Source: Faecalicatena faecalis
Lineage (GTDB): Bacteria > Bacillota > Clostridia > Lachnospirales > Lachnospiraceae
DNA length: 64,000 nucleotides
Reading direction: 5' to 3'
Assembly (NCBI RefSeq): GCF_012524165.2
Contig: NZ_JABACJ020000009.1
Location: forward strand, 89,888-153,887
Shown: piece by piece, positions 16,081-23,723 of the stretch
Numbering within the stretch: the first letter of the stretch is position 1
Layout of the letters: the number at the start of each line of letters is the position of its first letter
Notes under the pieces: model-generated
Told to the model about the DNA's origin: nothing
Database searches by the model: none
The model's input: only the letters and a program-made list of their open reading frames with translations
Position numbers and translations under genes: made by a program

Positions 16081-17754
16081 TTATTCAGGGATTTTCAATG
16101 CAGTTTGTATAAGGAAAACGGAATCCTCTGTGTGGCTGATGCTCAGAACACTGTGGTATTTTTCTGCGATCCTGTTCATCTGGTGCAGGCCAAAGCCATG
16201 CAGGTCCGTATCCTTCTTCGTGGTCTGAAGTTCGCCCTGCTCGTTTTTTATCAGATCGTTACCGTAAGAATTCTCGCACCGGATGGCCAAAAAACCATGG
16301 ACCATTTTGATCTGGAAACGGATAAAGCGGTCTTTCGGATCTGGGACAGACAGGCATCCATCCAAGGCATTTTCCAACATATTCATGACAAAACTGCACA
16401 GATCATCTGTCGGAATGTTCAGCTTTGTCGGAACCTGTATTCGGGGAGTGAAAGAGATCTGTTCCTTTTCGGCCCGCTGTGCAATGTCCTGAAGGATAAT
16501 ATTAAGGGTTTCATTTTCCGTGAAAGTGTGGTGGGAGGATTTTTCATTTTCACCTTTCAGCCGCTCCAATAATTCTGACATCTGTTCATAATCTTGGCTC
16601 TTACACAGGCTCTCAAGCGCAGTAAGATGATGCCTGATCTCGTGCCGCATGGCCGATTGTTCCCGGGTCTTCTCCTGCAGGGTACGGTAGTTGTTCATCA
16701 GGAGCTGGTTACGGATGGCTGTAGCCTGTGTTTCCGTTCGCTGGCGCACAAAAGAAAGGGACAGCTCATAGGCGGAGAGGGCAGCACATACAAGTGTCAG
16801 CCAATAACTCAGCCAGTAGATCAGAGAATCATAGAAACCGTTAAAAAGTGCGCCCATCACCGCTTCTTTCACATAAGCGATCAGTTTTCCCTCCTGCAGG
16901 AAGGACAGCAGGCAGAAAACCAGCAGGGCAGTGAAGCTGCAGGCGGCAATCACTGCGAAACGCTTCAGAAAATCACGGCGGCGGTTCATGATAAGATATA
17001 CAAGGAGGGACAGCAGTATCACCACCCCAACCATACGGTTTCCCAGAACTTCCGTGACAGAGGCCGGCAGGAAATAATATCCCATAGGGATCACCATGTT
17101 GTAGACGGTCAGCCCAAGCGCTGACAGAGCCAGCGGCAGGAGACTGAGATTTGCCTGCCCAAAGGAAAGCCCAAGCAGAAACACCCCTACGATCAAAAGA
17201 AAAGCAAGCGCACAGGCACCCGCCGGGAGCGCCGCATAATTGGTTGCTGCAGCCGATTGTATCTCCGAGTAGAAATCAGATAAGAAACGAAGGTACGGCG
17301 GGAACATAACGTTTGTCTCATCCAGAATCTCATATTGCATGACCAGTGTGCCGGAAGTCCCTGCCGGAAGCGGTATGGAAGCCTGTGCCATGCCGGGGGA
17401 GTTTTCGGCTGTTGATGCATTGGAATGATAGATTTCCAGGTCATTCAGCCAAAGTGTAAGCTCAGCATTGCTTGTTTCAAAGACCAGCGTGCCATCGGGA
17501 AGATCATTCGGAAGCTCACCGGAAAAAAGAAAGGTCCCGGTAAGATCAGGATCGTTGGTCAGGGTGTCTGTATAAATGGGAGTTTCTGTCCCGTCTGCAT
17601 GAACCTGGACAGCCGAAGTCCAATCAATGTGCAGAATTTTTCCGTTATCCACAGAAAACAGATGTAAAAACCAAATCACTGCGGCACAGAGCAGAAAAAA
17701 CAAAATGAGACTGCACCAGTTTTGTAGTTGTTTTCGATGCATGGAGAATATCAC
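16081..17754 (-). CDS. GHKL-type sensor histidine kinase with extracytoplasmic sensor domain
   Basis: A 557-residue kinase. An N-terminal helix (about residues 14-34) anchors an extracellular beta-rich domain (about 40-180) resembling the sugar-binding-like sensors of 7TM-DISM proteins. Six or seven membrane helices (about 185-345) follow, then a coiled linker with the phospho-acceptor His in AMRHEIRHHLTAL, and a GHKL ATPase domain with the N-box NMLENALDGC and G-box DLHGFGL. Such kinases pair with LytTR regulators, and the LytTR gene at 22056 is the likely partner. It is divergent from the surface operon at 17999, and its upstream region holds the LytTR-type operator. A deleted copy of the same gene is at 22876. 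Confidence 0.88.
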   Translation of the reverse strand: MIFSMHRKQLQNWCSLILFFLLCAAVIWFLHLFSVDNGKILHIDWTSAVQVHADGTETPIYTDTLTNDPDLTGTFLFSGELPNDLPDGTLVFETSNAELTLWLNDLEIYHSNASTAENSPGMAQASIPLPAGTSGTLVMQYEILDETNVMFPPYLRFLSDFYSEIQSAAATNYAALPAGACALAFLLIVGVFLLGLSFGQANLSLLPLALSALGLTVYNMVIPMGYYFLPASVTEVLGNRMVGVVILLSLLVYLIMNRRRDFLKRFAVIAACSFTALLVFCLLSFLQEGKLIAYVKEAVMGALFNGFYDSLIYWLSYWLTLVCAALSAYELSLSFVRQRTETQATAIRNQLLMNNYRTLQEKTREQSAMRHEIRHHLTALESLCKSQDYEQMSELLERLKGENEKSSHHTFTENETLNIILQDIAQRAEKEQISFTPRIQVPTKLNIPTDDLCSFVMNMLENALDGCLSVPDPKDRFIRFQIKMVHGFLAIRCENSYGNDLIKNEQGELQTTKKDTDLHGFGLHQMNRIAEKYHSVLSISHTEDSVFLIQTALKIPE

Positions 17755-17774
17755 TCCTTCCTGTAATTGTACTG

Positions 17775-17915
17775 TGTGAATGATTTTATTTTACTTTGGT
17801 TTCATAAGTTCCACAAGAGAAAAATGGGACGAAAACGTAAACGGCAAAGTTAGCGACGTAAACGACACAGCCACAAATGGAAAAGCTGTGATAAAATATA
17901 TGTAAGAATAGAAAA
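17775..17915. repeat. Duplicated promoter region, left copy
   Basis: About 141 bp, close to 90 percent identical by eye to 22926-23067. Both copies contain the ACGTAAACG operator pair and a -10 at the same distance. The left copy lies between the intact kinase and the surface operon. Confidence 0.85.
17835..17897 (+). promoter_or_regulatory. LytTR-type operator and -10 upstream of the surface operon
   Basis: Two perfect ACGTAAACG boxes at 17835-17843 and 17856-17864 start 21 bp apart, that is 9 bp plus a 12-bp spacer, the spacing bound by LytTR dimers such as AgrA. A third related box, AAGTTAGCG (17847-17855), lies between. TAAAAT (17892-17897) follows 27 bases after the last box, with no -35 of its own, which fits activation. 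Confidence 0.65.
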
Positions 17916-17931
17916 TGTTTAAGAAAAGAAG

Positions 17932-17958
17932 TTGACATTTTGAAAATTACTATATATT
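17932..17958 (+). promoter_or_regulatory. Second promoter candidate of the surface operon
   Basis: A perfect TTGACA (17932-17937) and TATATT (17953-17958) with a short 15-bp spacer. Weak alone; it lies outside the duplicated region. Confidence 0.4.
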
Positions 17959-17998
17959 GCCTGGGAGATCAAAAAGGGAAGATGGGAGGAATACGAAA

Positions 17999-19708
17999 GT
18001 GAGAAAAAGGAGAGGCCAGCGAATCATTACTTACACATTATCTGCATTGCTTGTTTTTTCATTGTTTAACGTGGACATTTCCGTGTATGCAGAATCAGAA
18101 CCAGAGTTTATGCCAACAGAGCTTGAGGAACCCCAGATGGAACCTCCAGTGGAGATACGAGAAGAAAGCACAGAGCCTGTAACGGAATCAAAATCCACAA
18201 CGACAGAAACTAAAACGACAGAAACCAACCAGACAGAGATTCAATCAACTGAGACAGAAACAGCAGTTGGAAAACCCCAGAGATCAGAAGAAAAAACCGG
18301 TGTTTTTAGAAGTTTAAAAGCAAATGGCATAGGAAATTTGGCAGATGCAGATGTAATCACAATTAATATAGATGACGTGACAGATAATGGAGATGGATAT
18401 ACGTATCATTCTCAAAGCGACACAGTTACTCTGTTGAAAGGTTATACATTCATAGTTCAAGGAACTTCTTCTGATAAAGCGATATGGAATGAAGGAGCCA
18501 TAAGTGGAGGAAACTTCTCTGGAGGAGTTTGGAATAGCTTACAAGGAGCCATAAGTGGAGGAACCTTCTCCGGAGCCGTTTATAATTACGGAGACATAAA
18601 TGGAGGAACCTTCTCCGGAGAAGTTAACAATAACTCAGGTGGAACCATAAGTGGAGGAACCTTCTCCGGAACCGTTTATAATCACGGAGACATAAGTGTA
18701 GGAACCTTCTCTGGAACCGTTTATAATGATAGAGCCATAAGGGGTGGATATTATTTGAGACAAATTGATAACATGGTTTCTGGTACAATAACTGGCTGTA
18801 ATTACCCTGTTAAGATGACTCTTACCAATCTAAGCTATACTACTTATGCCGATAAAATAGAAATTGACGGGACTACCTATACCTTTGCCAAGTACAGCAG
18901 TTCATCAGAAGCCAGTGGGATTAGTATTGTCATTACCGCTGAGGCGGGGTACTTTGTACCTGATTATATTAGCTTCAGCCCTGATGTAGGCATAGACGGA
19001 TATACCTATACAAAGTCTAGTGCTACGAATGCAACGTTAACGGTTAAGGCTTCCTCTGTTAGCTGCTCTATGATAATAAGTGCAGAGGGAACTACCACGT
19101 CACCGGCACCAAAACCAACCGTCACAATCGCTTCTCAGACTGCCAGTACGCTGACGGTGGAACCATTGCCGGATCAAAATATTTACGGAACAGCGCTATA
19201 TAGCCTTGGTAACAACGAGTGGCAGTCGTCGAATACATTTACAGGACTAAAAGCATCACAGTCTTATACAGTTTATGCGAAGTATACGGGAAAGGTTGCA
19301 TATACCGAATCGGAGGAAGGATCTTTGGTGATACAAACCAATGTTGCAACTTATACCATCACAATTCCTGAGAGTGCAACAGCAGGTGGAGATGAGGTAA
19401 ACATTCAGGTGGATAACGATTCTTTGGATTTAGGAGCTGGAGGGCAGGTTGATGTGAAGGTTACTAATGGTATCAATAATGGGATGTTAACACTGACAAG
19501 AGAGAACGCAGCCAATACCATTACCTCTGCCATGAAAGTGAATGGTTTGGAGTTTAAAGATACATTAAAAAGTGTGGCTACATTTAAAAGCGAAGATAAT
19601 ACTGCAGTACCAGTCTCCTTTGAGGAACCAAAAGTATCTGTTGGAGAAACTATTCCGGCAGGAAGCTACAGCGGAACGGTTACGTTTGGCATCTCATACA
19701 GTCAATAA
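17999..19708 (+). CDS. Secreted surface protein with GGTFSG repeats
   Basis: A 569-residue exported protein. The GTG at 17999 follows GGGAGG; an earlier in-frame start at 17957 lacks a site. A basic leader and signal peptide (to about residue 34) precede a Thr/Glu-rich linker (40-100). Five imperfect units of ISGGTFSGxVYN (about residues 165-245) suggest a solenoid. Two beta-rich Ig-like regions follow, and a C-terminal domain starting at YTITIPESA ends in AGSYSGTVTFGISY. The same closing motif occurs in the proteins at 20328 and 20836, so they may assemble together. No sorting signal is present. Likely an adhesin or fibre subunit, by inference only. Confidence 0.75.
   Translation: MRKRRGQRIITYTLSALLVFSLFNVDISVYAESEPEFMPTELEEPQMEPPVEIREESTEPVTESKSTTTETKTTETNQTEIQSTETETAVGKPQRSEEKTGVFRSLKANGIGNLADADVITINIDDVTDNGDGYTYHSQSDTVTLLKGYTFIVQGTSSDKAIWNEGAISGGNFSGGVWNSLQGAISGGTFSGAVYNYGDINGGTFSGEVNNNSGGTISGGTFSGTVYNHGDISVGTFSGTVYNDRAIRGGYYLRQIDNMVSGTITGCNYPVKMTLTNLSYTTYADKIEIDGTTYTFAKYSSSSEASGISIVITAEAGYFVPDYISFSPDVGIDGYTYTKSSATNATLTVKASSVSCSMIISAEGTTTSPAPKPTVTIASQTASTLTVEPLPDQNIYGTALYSLGNNEWQSSNTFTGLKASQSYTVYAKYTGKVAYTESEEGSLVIQTNVATYTITIPESATAGGDEVNIQVDNDSLDLGAGGQVDVKVTNGINNGMLTLTRENAANTITSAMKVNGLEFKDTLKSVATFKSEDNTAVPVSFEEPKVSVGETIPAGSYSGTVTFGISYSQ
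18499..18740 (+). repeat. In-gene tandem repeat coding GGTFSG units
   Basis: Five imperfect direct repeats of about 45-50 bp, each with AGTGGAGGAACCTTCTCCGG or a close variant, inside the surface-protein gene. The conserved bases could allow repeat-number change by slippage or recombination. Confidence 0.8.
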
Positions 19709-19749
19709 TAAGAGGCACATAAAAATACATATAAGTAAGGGGAAGCAAT

Positions 19750-20253
19750 ATGAAGAAAACAGTTAAAAATGTTCTTCTGGCAGTCATTGTACTCCTGCTG
19801 GTCTGCGGCGGTGTATTTGTGGGCATGAACTGGAACAACTGGTTTGGAGAAAAGGATACGCCTGCAACCGGGCAAGTGGACAAAAAAGCAGAGGATTGGA
19901 CGGGAGAACAGGAAGTCTATACAGGTGAGAAGAACACAGATACCATTGATATTCCGGGATTTGATTCCATGACCTTCAAGGCAGATGCCGCCGAGCAGGC
20001 AGTGAACCTATATAACCCGAAACAGAACACCTGTTATTTCAAGATGTCCCTCTATCTGAAGGATGACACGAAGCTGTGGGAATCCAATCTGGTAGAGCCG
20101 GGCAAGGGTATCTATGAAATGGAGCTGCTCCAGAGCCTTCCGGCCGGAAGCTATGAAGATGCGATACTCAAATATGAGTGCTTCGCTATGGATGAAAAAC
20201 AGACACCGCTCAACGGTTCTGAGATAAAGTTAACATTAAAGGTGATGGAATAG
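19750..20253 (+). CDS. Membrane-anchored beta-sandwich protein of the surface operon
   Basis: A 167-residue protein with one N-terminal membrane helix (about residues 7-27), a short charged spacer and a C-terminal domain. NPKQNTCYFKMSLYLKD, WESNLVEPGKGIYEMEL and LPAGSYEDAILKYECFA suggest a beta-sandwich that may bind or cap partners. Domains of this kind recur in Lachnospiraceae surface operons without a proven function. It lies 41 bases after the large surface gene, with a GGGGAAG ribosome site. It may hold the secreted subunits at the membrane or chaperone them; this is inference. Confidence 0.65.
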   Translation: MKKTVKNVLLAVIVLLLVCGGVFVGMNWNNWFGEKDTPATGQVDKKAEDWTGEQEVYTGEKNTDTIDIPGFDSMTFKADAAEQAVNLYNPKQNTCYFKMSLYLKDDTKLWESNLVEPGKGIYEMELLQSLPAGSYEDAILKYECFAMDEKQTPLNGSEIKLTLKVME

Positions 20254-20327
20254 AAAGGCGATTCTCAAGAAAATAAAACGAATACAGAAACAATCTGCAA
20301 ATTAAAATCTCAAGGAGGATACACATC

Positions 20328-20807
20328 ATGAAGAAGAAAATAACAGCAGGAATTTTGAGTATGGCACTTATAAGTGCAATGGCGATGCCGGTAATGGCGG
20401 AAGATAAAAATATGACGGTGCTATATTCGCAGGGAAGCACCTATATAGTATCCATTCCGGAGACCACACTGAGCCAAACAGATGAAGTCGTCCAGACAGT
20501 TGCGGCTACAGCAATGAATATTGAACCGGGTAAAAAGCTTCAAGTATCTATAAACGGTATTACCGATGGCACGGTTACATTAACAAGAGCTGACCAAGGA
20601 GCAACCACCACGACAACAGTGAGTAAAGGTTCAAATAAAACGGATCTCATTACCGGAGATACCGTTATTGCAGAGTTTAAAAATCAGACTACAAAGTTTA
20701 TAAATGGAACCGATGGCAAACTGTATTTTTCACCGGTGGAGGAAGGGACTGCCGCAGGAAACTACAGTGGCTCAATCACCTATACCTTAGCGATTGTTGA
20801 TGAATAA
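20328..20807 (+). CDS. Small secreted subunit 1 of the surface operon
   Basis: A 159-residue exported protein with a clear signal peptide (cleavage near MPVMAED, residue 24). The mature part is beta-rich: YIVSIPETTLSQTDEV at the start and GNYSGSITYTLAIVDE at the end, with VTLTRADQG in the middle. This layout matches the C-terminal domain of the protein at 17999 and the protein at 20836, so the three form a small family of pilin-like or adhesin-like domains. No wall anchor is present. The AGGAGG site lies 9 bases upstream. Its stop codon overlaps possible upstream starts of the next gene. Confidence 0.7.
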   Translation: MKKKITAGILSMALISAMAMPVMAEDKNMTVLYSQGSTYIVSIPETTLSQTDEVVQTVAATAMNIEPGKKLQVSINGITDGTVTLTRADQGATTTTTVSKGSNKTDLITGDTVIAEFKNQTTKFINGTDGKLYFSPVEEGTAAGNYSGSITYTLAIVDE

Positions 20808-20835
20808 ACTTAGCGATTGCATAGAGGAAAAAAGT

Positions 20836-21306
20836 ATGAAAAAAAGAGTATTAGCAGGAATCATGAGTGTTATGATGATGACGACGACGGCACTGCCGGT
20901 ATCTGCGCAGGAGGGAAGCACTACAGTGAAGGCTACGGTGGACTCAACTTATATTCTTACAGTTCCGGCAGAGACAAGCATTACTTATGGCGCTGAGAAC
21001 ACATTGCTGTCCGGAAAACTGAAGGTGACAGGCAATGTACTTCCAACGGAGCAGGTCATGGTAACAGCTTCGTGCGGCTCATTGCATAATGCGGTTCAGA
21101 ATACGGATCTAACCTATGCGCTTAAGGATGAGCAGTCTGTCGCTTTCTCGTCAGCTATGTGGAGCGAAACAGAATTAAGGGGAGCGGCGAAAGAGATCGG
21201 CTTAAAGATATACATAGCAGAAGATGCGTGGAGGCAGGCAAAAGCGGGAAGTTATACCGGAACAATTACTTTTAACGCAGAGATAGAAACAGTTTGCGGC
21301 AATTAG
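20836..21306 (+). CDS. Small secreted subunit 2 of the surface operon
   Basis: A 156-residue exported protein. The ATG at 20836 is chosen because AGAGGAAAAAAG lies upstream and the signal peptide (MKKRVLAGIMSVMMM...PVSAQE) starts there. The mature domain begins YILTVPAETSITYG and ends AGSYTGTITFNAEIETV, like its neighbour at 20328, but the middle differs. It is 28 bases from the preceding stop codon, in the same operon. It is probably a structural partner of the other secreted proteins. The C-terminal Cys is unusual for an exported protein. Confidence 0.7.
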   Translation: MKKRVLAGIMSVMMMTTTALPVSAQEGSTTVKATVDSTYILTVPAETSITYGAENTLLSGKLKVTGNVLPTEQVMVTASCGSLHNAVQNTDLTYALKDEQSVAFSSAMWSETELRGAAKEIGLKIYIAEDAWRQAKAGSYTGTITFNAEIETVCGN

Positions 21307-21355
21307 GTGAAACGAGTACACCACAGCCATAAAGTTTGTGAAAGGAGGTGGAGGT

Positions 21356-21937
21356 GTGAAAAGCAGCAAAGTATTTACCATGTTCAGTATGCTGTGTGCA
21401 GTGATCATGCTGCTTTGTCCTGTGACAGCATTTGCGTCTGAAGAACAAAATGCAACGGTAGTGAAGACAGAAGTACCAAGCGCCCACACCGTTACGCTGA
21501 ACATAGCAGAACATGCATCTGTGACCGTGAATGGAAAGACCTATACCGGTACACAGAAGATAGAAGTTGCAAGGCTAAAGGAGCAGACCTATGAAGTGAA
21601 AGTGGAAAGCGGCTGGAAGCTTGGAAAGGTGTCCTATGGTCTTTCCGGCCAGGAAACGACGGTATCGCTTACAGGGGGGGCCTATACAGCAGAAGCTTTG
21701 TATGAAGATGGTAACGTATTAAACGTGGCTGTGATCAAAAATACATCCGGAACTACAGGTACAGGAAATACAAGCACAGGAGATGACACCACTTCCCATA
21801 CAGGAGCCAAGGGCGTAAAGACCGGAGATGAGACAGCAGTGGGCTGGTTTGCGGGATTGCTGGCGTTATCAGCATCCGTATTGACGGCTGTTTTTATTCT
21901 CAGAAGCAAACATATCGCAAGCAAACCTCTCTGGTAA
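21356..21937 (+). CDS. Sortase-type wall-anchored protein of the surface operon
   Basis: A 193-residue protein. The GTG at 21356 follows the strong site AAAGGAGGTGG; a GTG at 21338 would place that site inside the gene. The signal peptide ends near TAFASEE. A beta-rich domain (about residues 30-125) is followed by a Gly/Thr/Ser linker and a sorting signal: VKTGDE, a membrane helix (about 165-187) and a basic tail RSKHIASK. KTGD-type motifs are used by clostridial sortases. It is the only wall-anchored product of the operon and could anchor a fibre made of the other subunits. No sortase gene is nearby. Confidence 0.75.
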   Translation: MKSSKVFTMFSMLCAVIMLLCPVTAFASEEQNATVVKTEVPSAHTVTLNIAEHASVTVNGKTYTGTQKIEVARLKEQTYEVKVESGWKLGKVSYGLSGQETTVSLTGGAYTAEALYEDGNVLNVAVIKNTSGTTGTGNTSTGDDTTSHTGAKGVKTGDETAVGWFAGLLALSASVLTAVFILRSKHIASKPLW

Positions 21938-22055
21938 ACAGTGGAAATTTCAATTCTTTTAGAAAATGCCAAAAACACTTGTATCTCTAGCCATTTTTTG
22001 ATAAAATGTGAAAAATTTGATTCAATGATAAAGCAAGAACAGACAAAGATGAAAG

Positions 22056-22784
22056 ATGGGTAGAGTTATGCAGGAATACCGTTTGGCAGTCTGTGAAGAT
22101 GACGAACTTGTGCGTCGTGAAATTTGCAGACTTTGTGAAGAAATACTAACAGAAGAGAGAATAAAGCACATCATATATCCATATGCATCCGCTGAAGAAT
22201 TGTGGGAAACGATGACAGAGGGGGAACTTCAGCTCCGGTTATTGATACTGGACATCGAGATGGATGGAATGTCTGGGATGGAACTGGCAAAGCGTCTTCG
22301 GACAGAAGAAAACCGGATCAGTATTATCTTTGTCACCGGATCGGAAGAATATTTAAAAACAGGTTATCGGGTACAGCCAATCGATTATCTGATGAAGCCC
22401 ATTGATAAGGAACGGTTTCGCCATGCACTAAAAACCGATTGGAAGCTTAATCAAGTACCGGAAACCGTCATGATACAAAGCAAAGGAAAAACCACCTGGA
22501 TCAAACTGTCGGAAATCCTCTATGCAGAAAGCGAGAACCATATAGTAACAATCCATCTTGTATCGCAGAGAGAGGAAGTGTTATATACTTCTTTGAAAGA
22601 AGTAGAAAAAGTGCTGCCAACATATAACTTTGCAAGAAGCCATAACAGTTTTCTGGTCAATCTGGAATATGTAGAAACCGTTACACGAAGCAAAGTCTGT
22701 CTCAAGGGCGGGCAGGTCGTGCCCACAGGAAGAATGTATTATAAAGAATTCCAGAATGCATTGGTCTGGTATATGAACCGTTAA
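22056..22784 (+). CDS. LytTR-family response regulator
   Basis: A 242-residue AgrA/LytR-type regulator: receiver domain with acidic CEDDE, the phospho-acceptor Asp in LILDIEMDGMSG and the Lys in LMKPIDK, then a LytTR DNA-binding domain (about residues 145-242) with KTTWIKLSEILYAESENH and the closing RSHNSFLVNLEYV. It may start at 22056 or at the ATG at 22068; neither has a strong ribosome site. It is the likely partner of the kinase at 16081, and the ACGTAAACG pairs at 17835 and 22986 are likely targets. A strong terminator follows. Confidence 0.9.
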   Translation: MGRVMQEYRLAVCEDDELVRREICRLCEEILTEERIKHIIYPYASAEELWETMTEGELQLRLLILDIEMDGMSGMELAKRLRTEENRISIIFVTGSEEYLKTGYRVQPIDYLMKPIDKERFRHALKTDWKLNQVPETVMIQSKGKTTWIKLSEILYAESENHIVTIHLVSQREEVLYTSLKEVEKVLPTYNFARSHNSFLVNLEYVETVTRSKVCLKGGQVVPTGRMYYKEFQNALVWYMNR

Positions 22785-22789
22785 ATAAA

Positions 22790-22839
22790 CCCATTGTTTC
22801 TATGCAACTTTTTGTGCCATAGGAGACAATGGTTTTTTT
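22790..22839 (+). terminator. Intrinsic terminator after the LytTR gene
   Basis: ACCCATTGTTTCTATG and CATAGGAGACAATGG form a long stem with one bulge, followed by seven T residues. Confidence 0.85.
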
Positions 22840-22875
22840 ATATCATAGAATCTGCAGCATCAGAAACCCTTGTTT

Positions 22876-22927
22876 TTATTCAGGGATTTTCAATGCAGTT
22901 TGTATAAGGAAAACGGAATCCTCTGTA
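22876..22927 (-). pseudogene. Scar of a second copy of the GHKL kinase gene
   Basis: These bases repeat the last codons of the kinase at 16081 (ending SVFLIQTALKIPE and stop) almost exactly, then join directly to the kinase upstream region at 22926. About 1.65 kb is missing. Both deletion ends carry CTGTG in the intact copy, which suggests deletion between short repeats after the whole locus was duplicated. Confidence 0.85.
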
Positions 22928-23067
22928 TGAATGATTTTATTTTGCTTTAGTTTCATAAGTTCCACAAGAGAAAAATGGAACGACAACGTAAACGACAACG
23001 TTAGCGACGTAAACGACACAGCCACAAATGGGAAAATTATGGTAGGATATATGTAAGAATAGAAAAT
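22926..23067. repeat. Duplicated promoter region, right copy
   Basis: Matches 17775-17915. It lies between the kinase scar and the 73-residue gene at 23119. Confidence 0.85.
22986..23048 (+). promoter_or_regulatory. LytTR-type operator and -10, right copy
   Basis: ACGTAAACG at 22986-22994 and 23007-23015 (21-bp spacing), with ACGTTAGCG between (22998-23006). A weak -10 TAGGAT is at 23043-23048, again 27 bases after the last box. The -10 is poorer than in the left copy. Confidence 0.6.
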
Positions 23068-23118
23068 GCAGAACATCCAATAAGAAACAAATGAAGGACA
23101 AGATTCAAGGAGGAGAAA

Positions 23119-23340
23119 ATGAAAGAGTTTCCTGATAAGTGTGAAGAAGGCAAGGATATGGCAGGACAGACCTTTACCCTGACAATTACAGATATGAAGC
23201 GTGGTGAATGGCAGGGACGTTTAGTAGGTGAGGACAATTATGAGGTAGAGTTTAGAAGCGTAATAGAGTTAATAAAGGCCATCTCTCAAAAAATAGATTC
23301 CATAGAGAAGATAGAAATGGTTTGGCGGCATGATGAATGA
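23119..23340 (+). CDS. Small hypothetical protein under the duplicated LytTR promoter
   Basis: A 73-residue cytoplasmic protein with a strong AAGGAGG ribosome site. TFTLTITDMKRGEWQGRLVGED suggests a short beta-sheet, and VIELIKAISQKIDSIEKIEM a helix. Not recognised with certainty. Its position behind the copied LytTR operator suggests co-regulation with the surface operon. It may be complete or the surviving start of a longer gene, because the sequence after it is decayed. Confidence 0.55.
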   Translation: MKEFPDKCEEGKDMAGQTFTLTITDMKRGEWQGRLVGEDNYEVEFRSVIELIKAISQKIDSIEKIEMVWRHDE

Positions 23341-23407
23341 CAGCAAAACCGCTGTGTCCGTTGATTTTGTCCGCTATTTCAGGATATCTTGAGTTCATTC
23401 TGAATAG

Positions 23408-23572
23408 TCTCGGAAACTCAGTACGCTGGAATGCCTGAACTACGTGCTGCGCTCAGCCGTGCTTGGCACAGTCCTGGCAGTCTTTATATTATTAGCGCTG
23501 ATCGTACCTGCCATCGCCTTAAGCGTATTCAATAAGGGCAGCGTGGTCGAAAGACTGCGGAAGATAGAATAG
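23408..23572 (+). pseudogene. C-terminal fragment of an FtsX-type ABC permease
   Basis: An open stretch without a start encodes a final membrane helix (AVLGTVLAVFILLALIVPAIAL) and the tail GSVVERLRKIE. That tail is typical of MacB/FtsX permeases, which normally follow an ATPase like the broken one at 15523. It is therefore probably the other end of that operon, separated by the 7.3-kb block at 16081-23340. Confidence 0.65.
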
Positions 23573-23682
23573 CGGGTAGATTTGGAATAGAAAAATGTGC
23601 AAAGACTGCTCCTGGGATTTTTACAGTTCAGGAAAGAAAAATGACCGTTGCGGCAGAAATAGAAAATCGGCCTTCCAAAGTA

Positions 23683-23691
23683 TGGTATACT
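23683..23691 (+). promoter_or_regulatory. Extended -10 promoter of the GPP34 gene
   Basis: TGGTATACT gives a TGn extension and a TATACT -10 (23686-23691), about 33 bases before the GPP34 start. No good -35 is seen. Confidence 0.45.
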
Positions 23692-23723
23692 TACTAAAAT
23701 AGCAAAATTATGGGAGGCAGAAT

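Noticed and set aside
16081..16572. Rightward continuation of the broken ATPase to 374 residues
   Set aside because: After about 16029 the frame reads antisense through the kinase gene, and no transporter homology remains.
18499..18740. CRISPR-like array
   Set aside because: The repeats are in frame inside a gene, have no unique spacers and no cas genes nearby.
22876..23076. 66-codon leftward gene after the LytTR regulator
   Set aside because: It is the kinase scar read through its own former promoter region; only the last codons are real kinase sequence.
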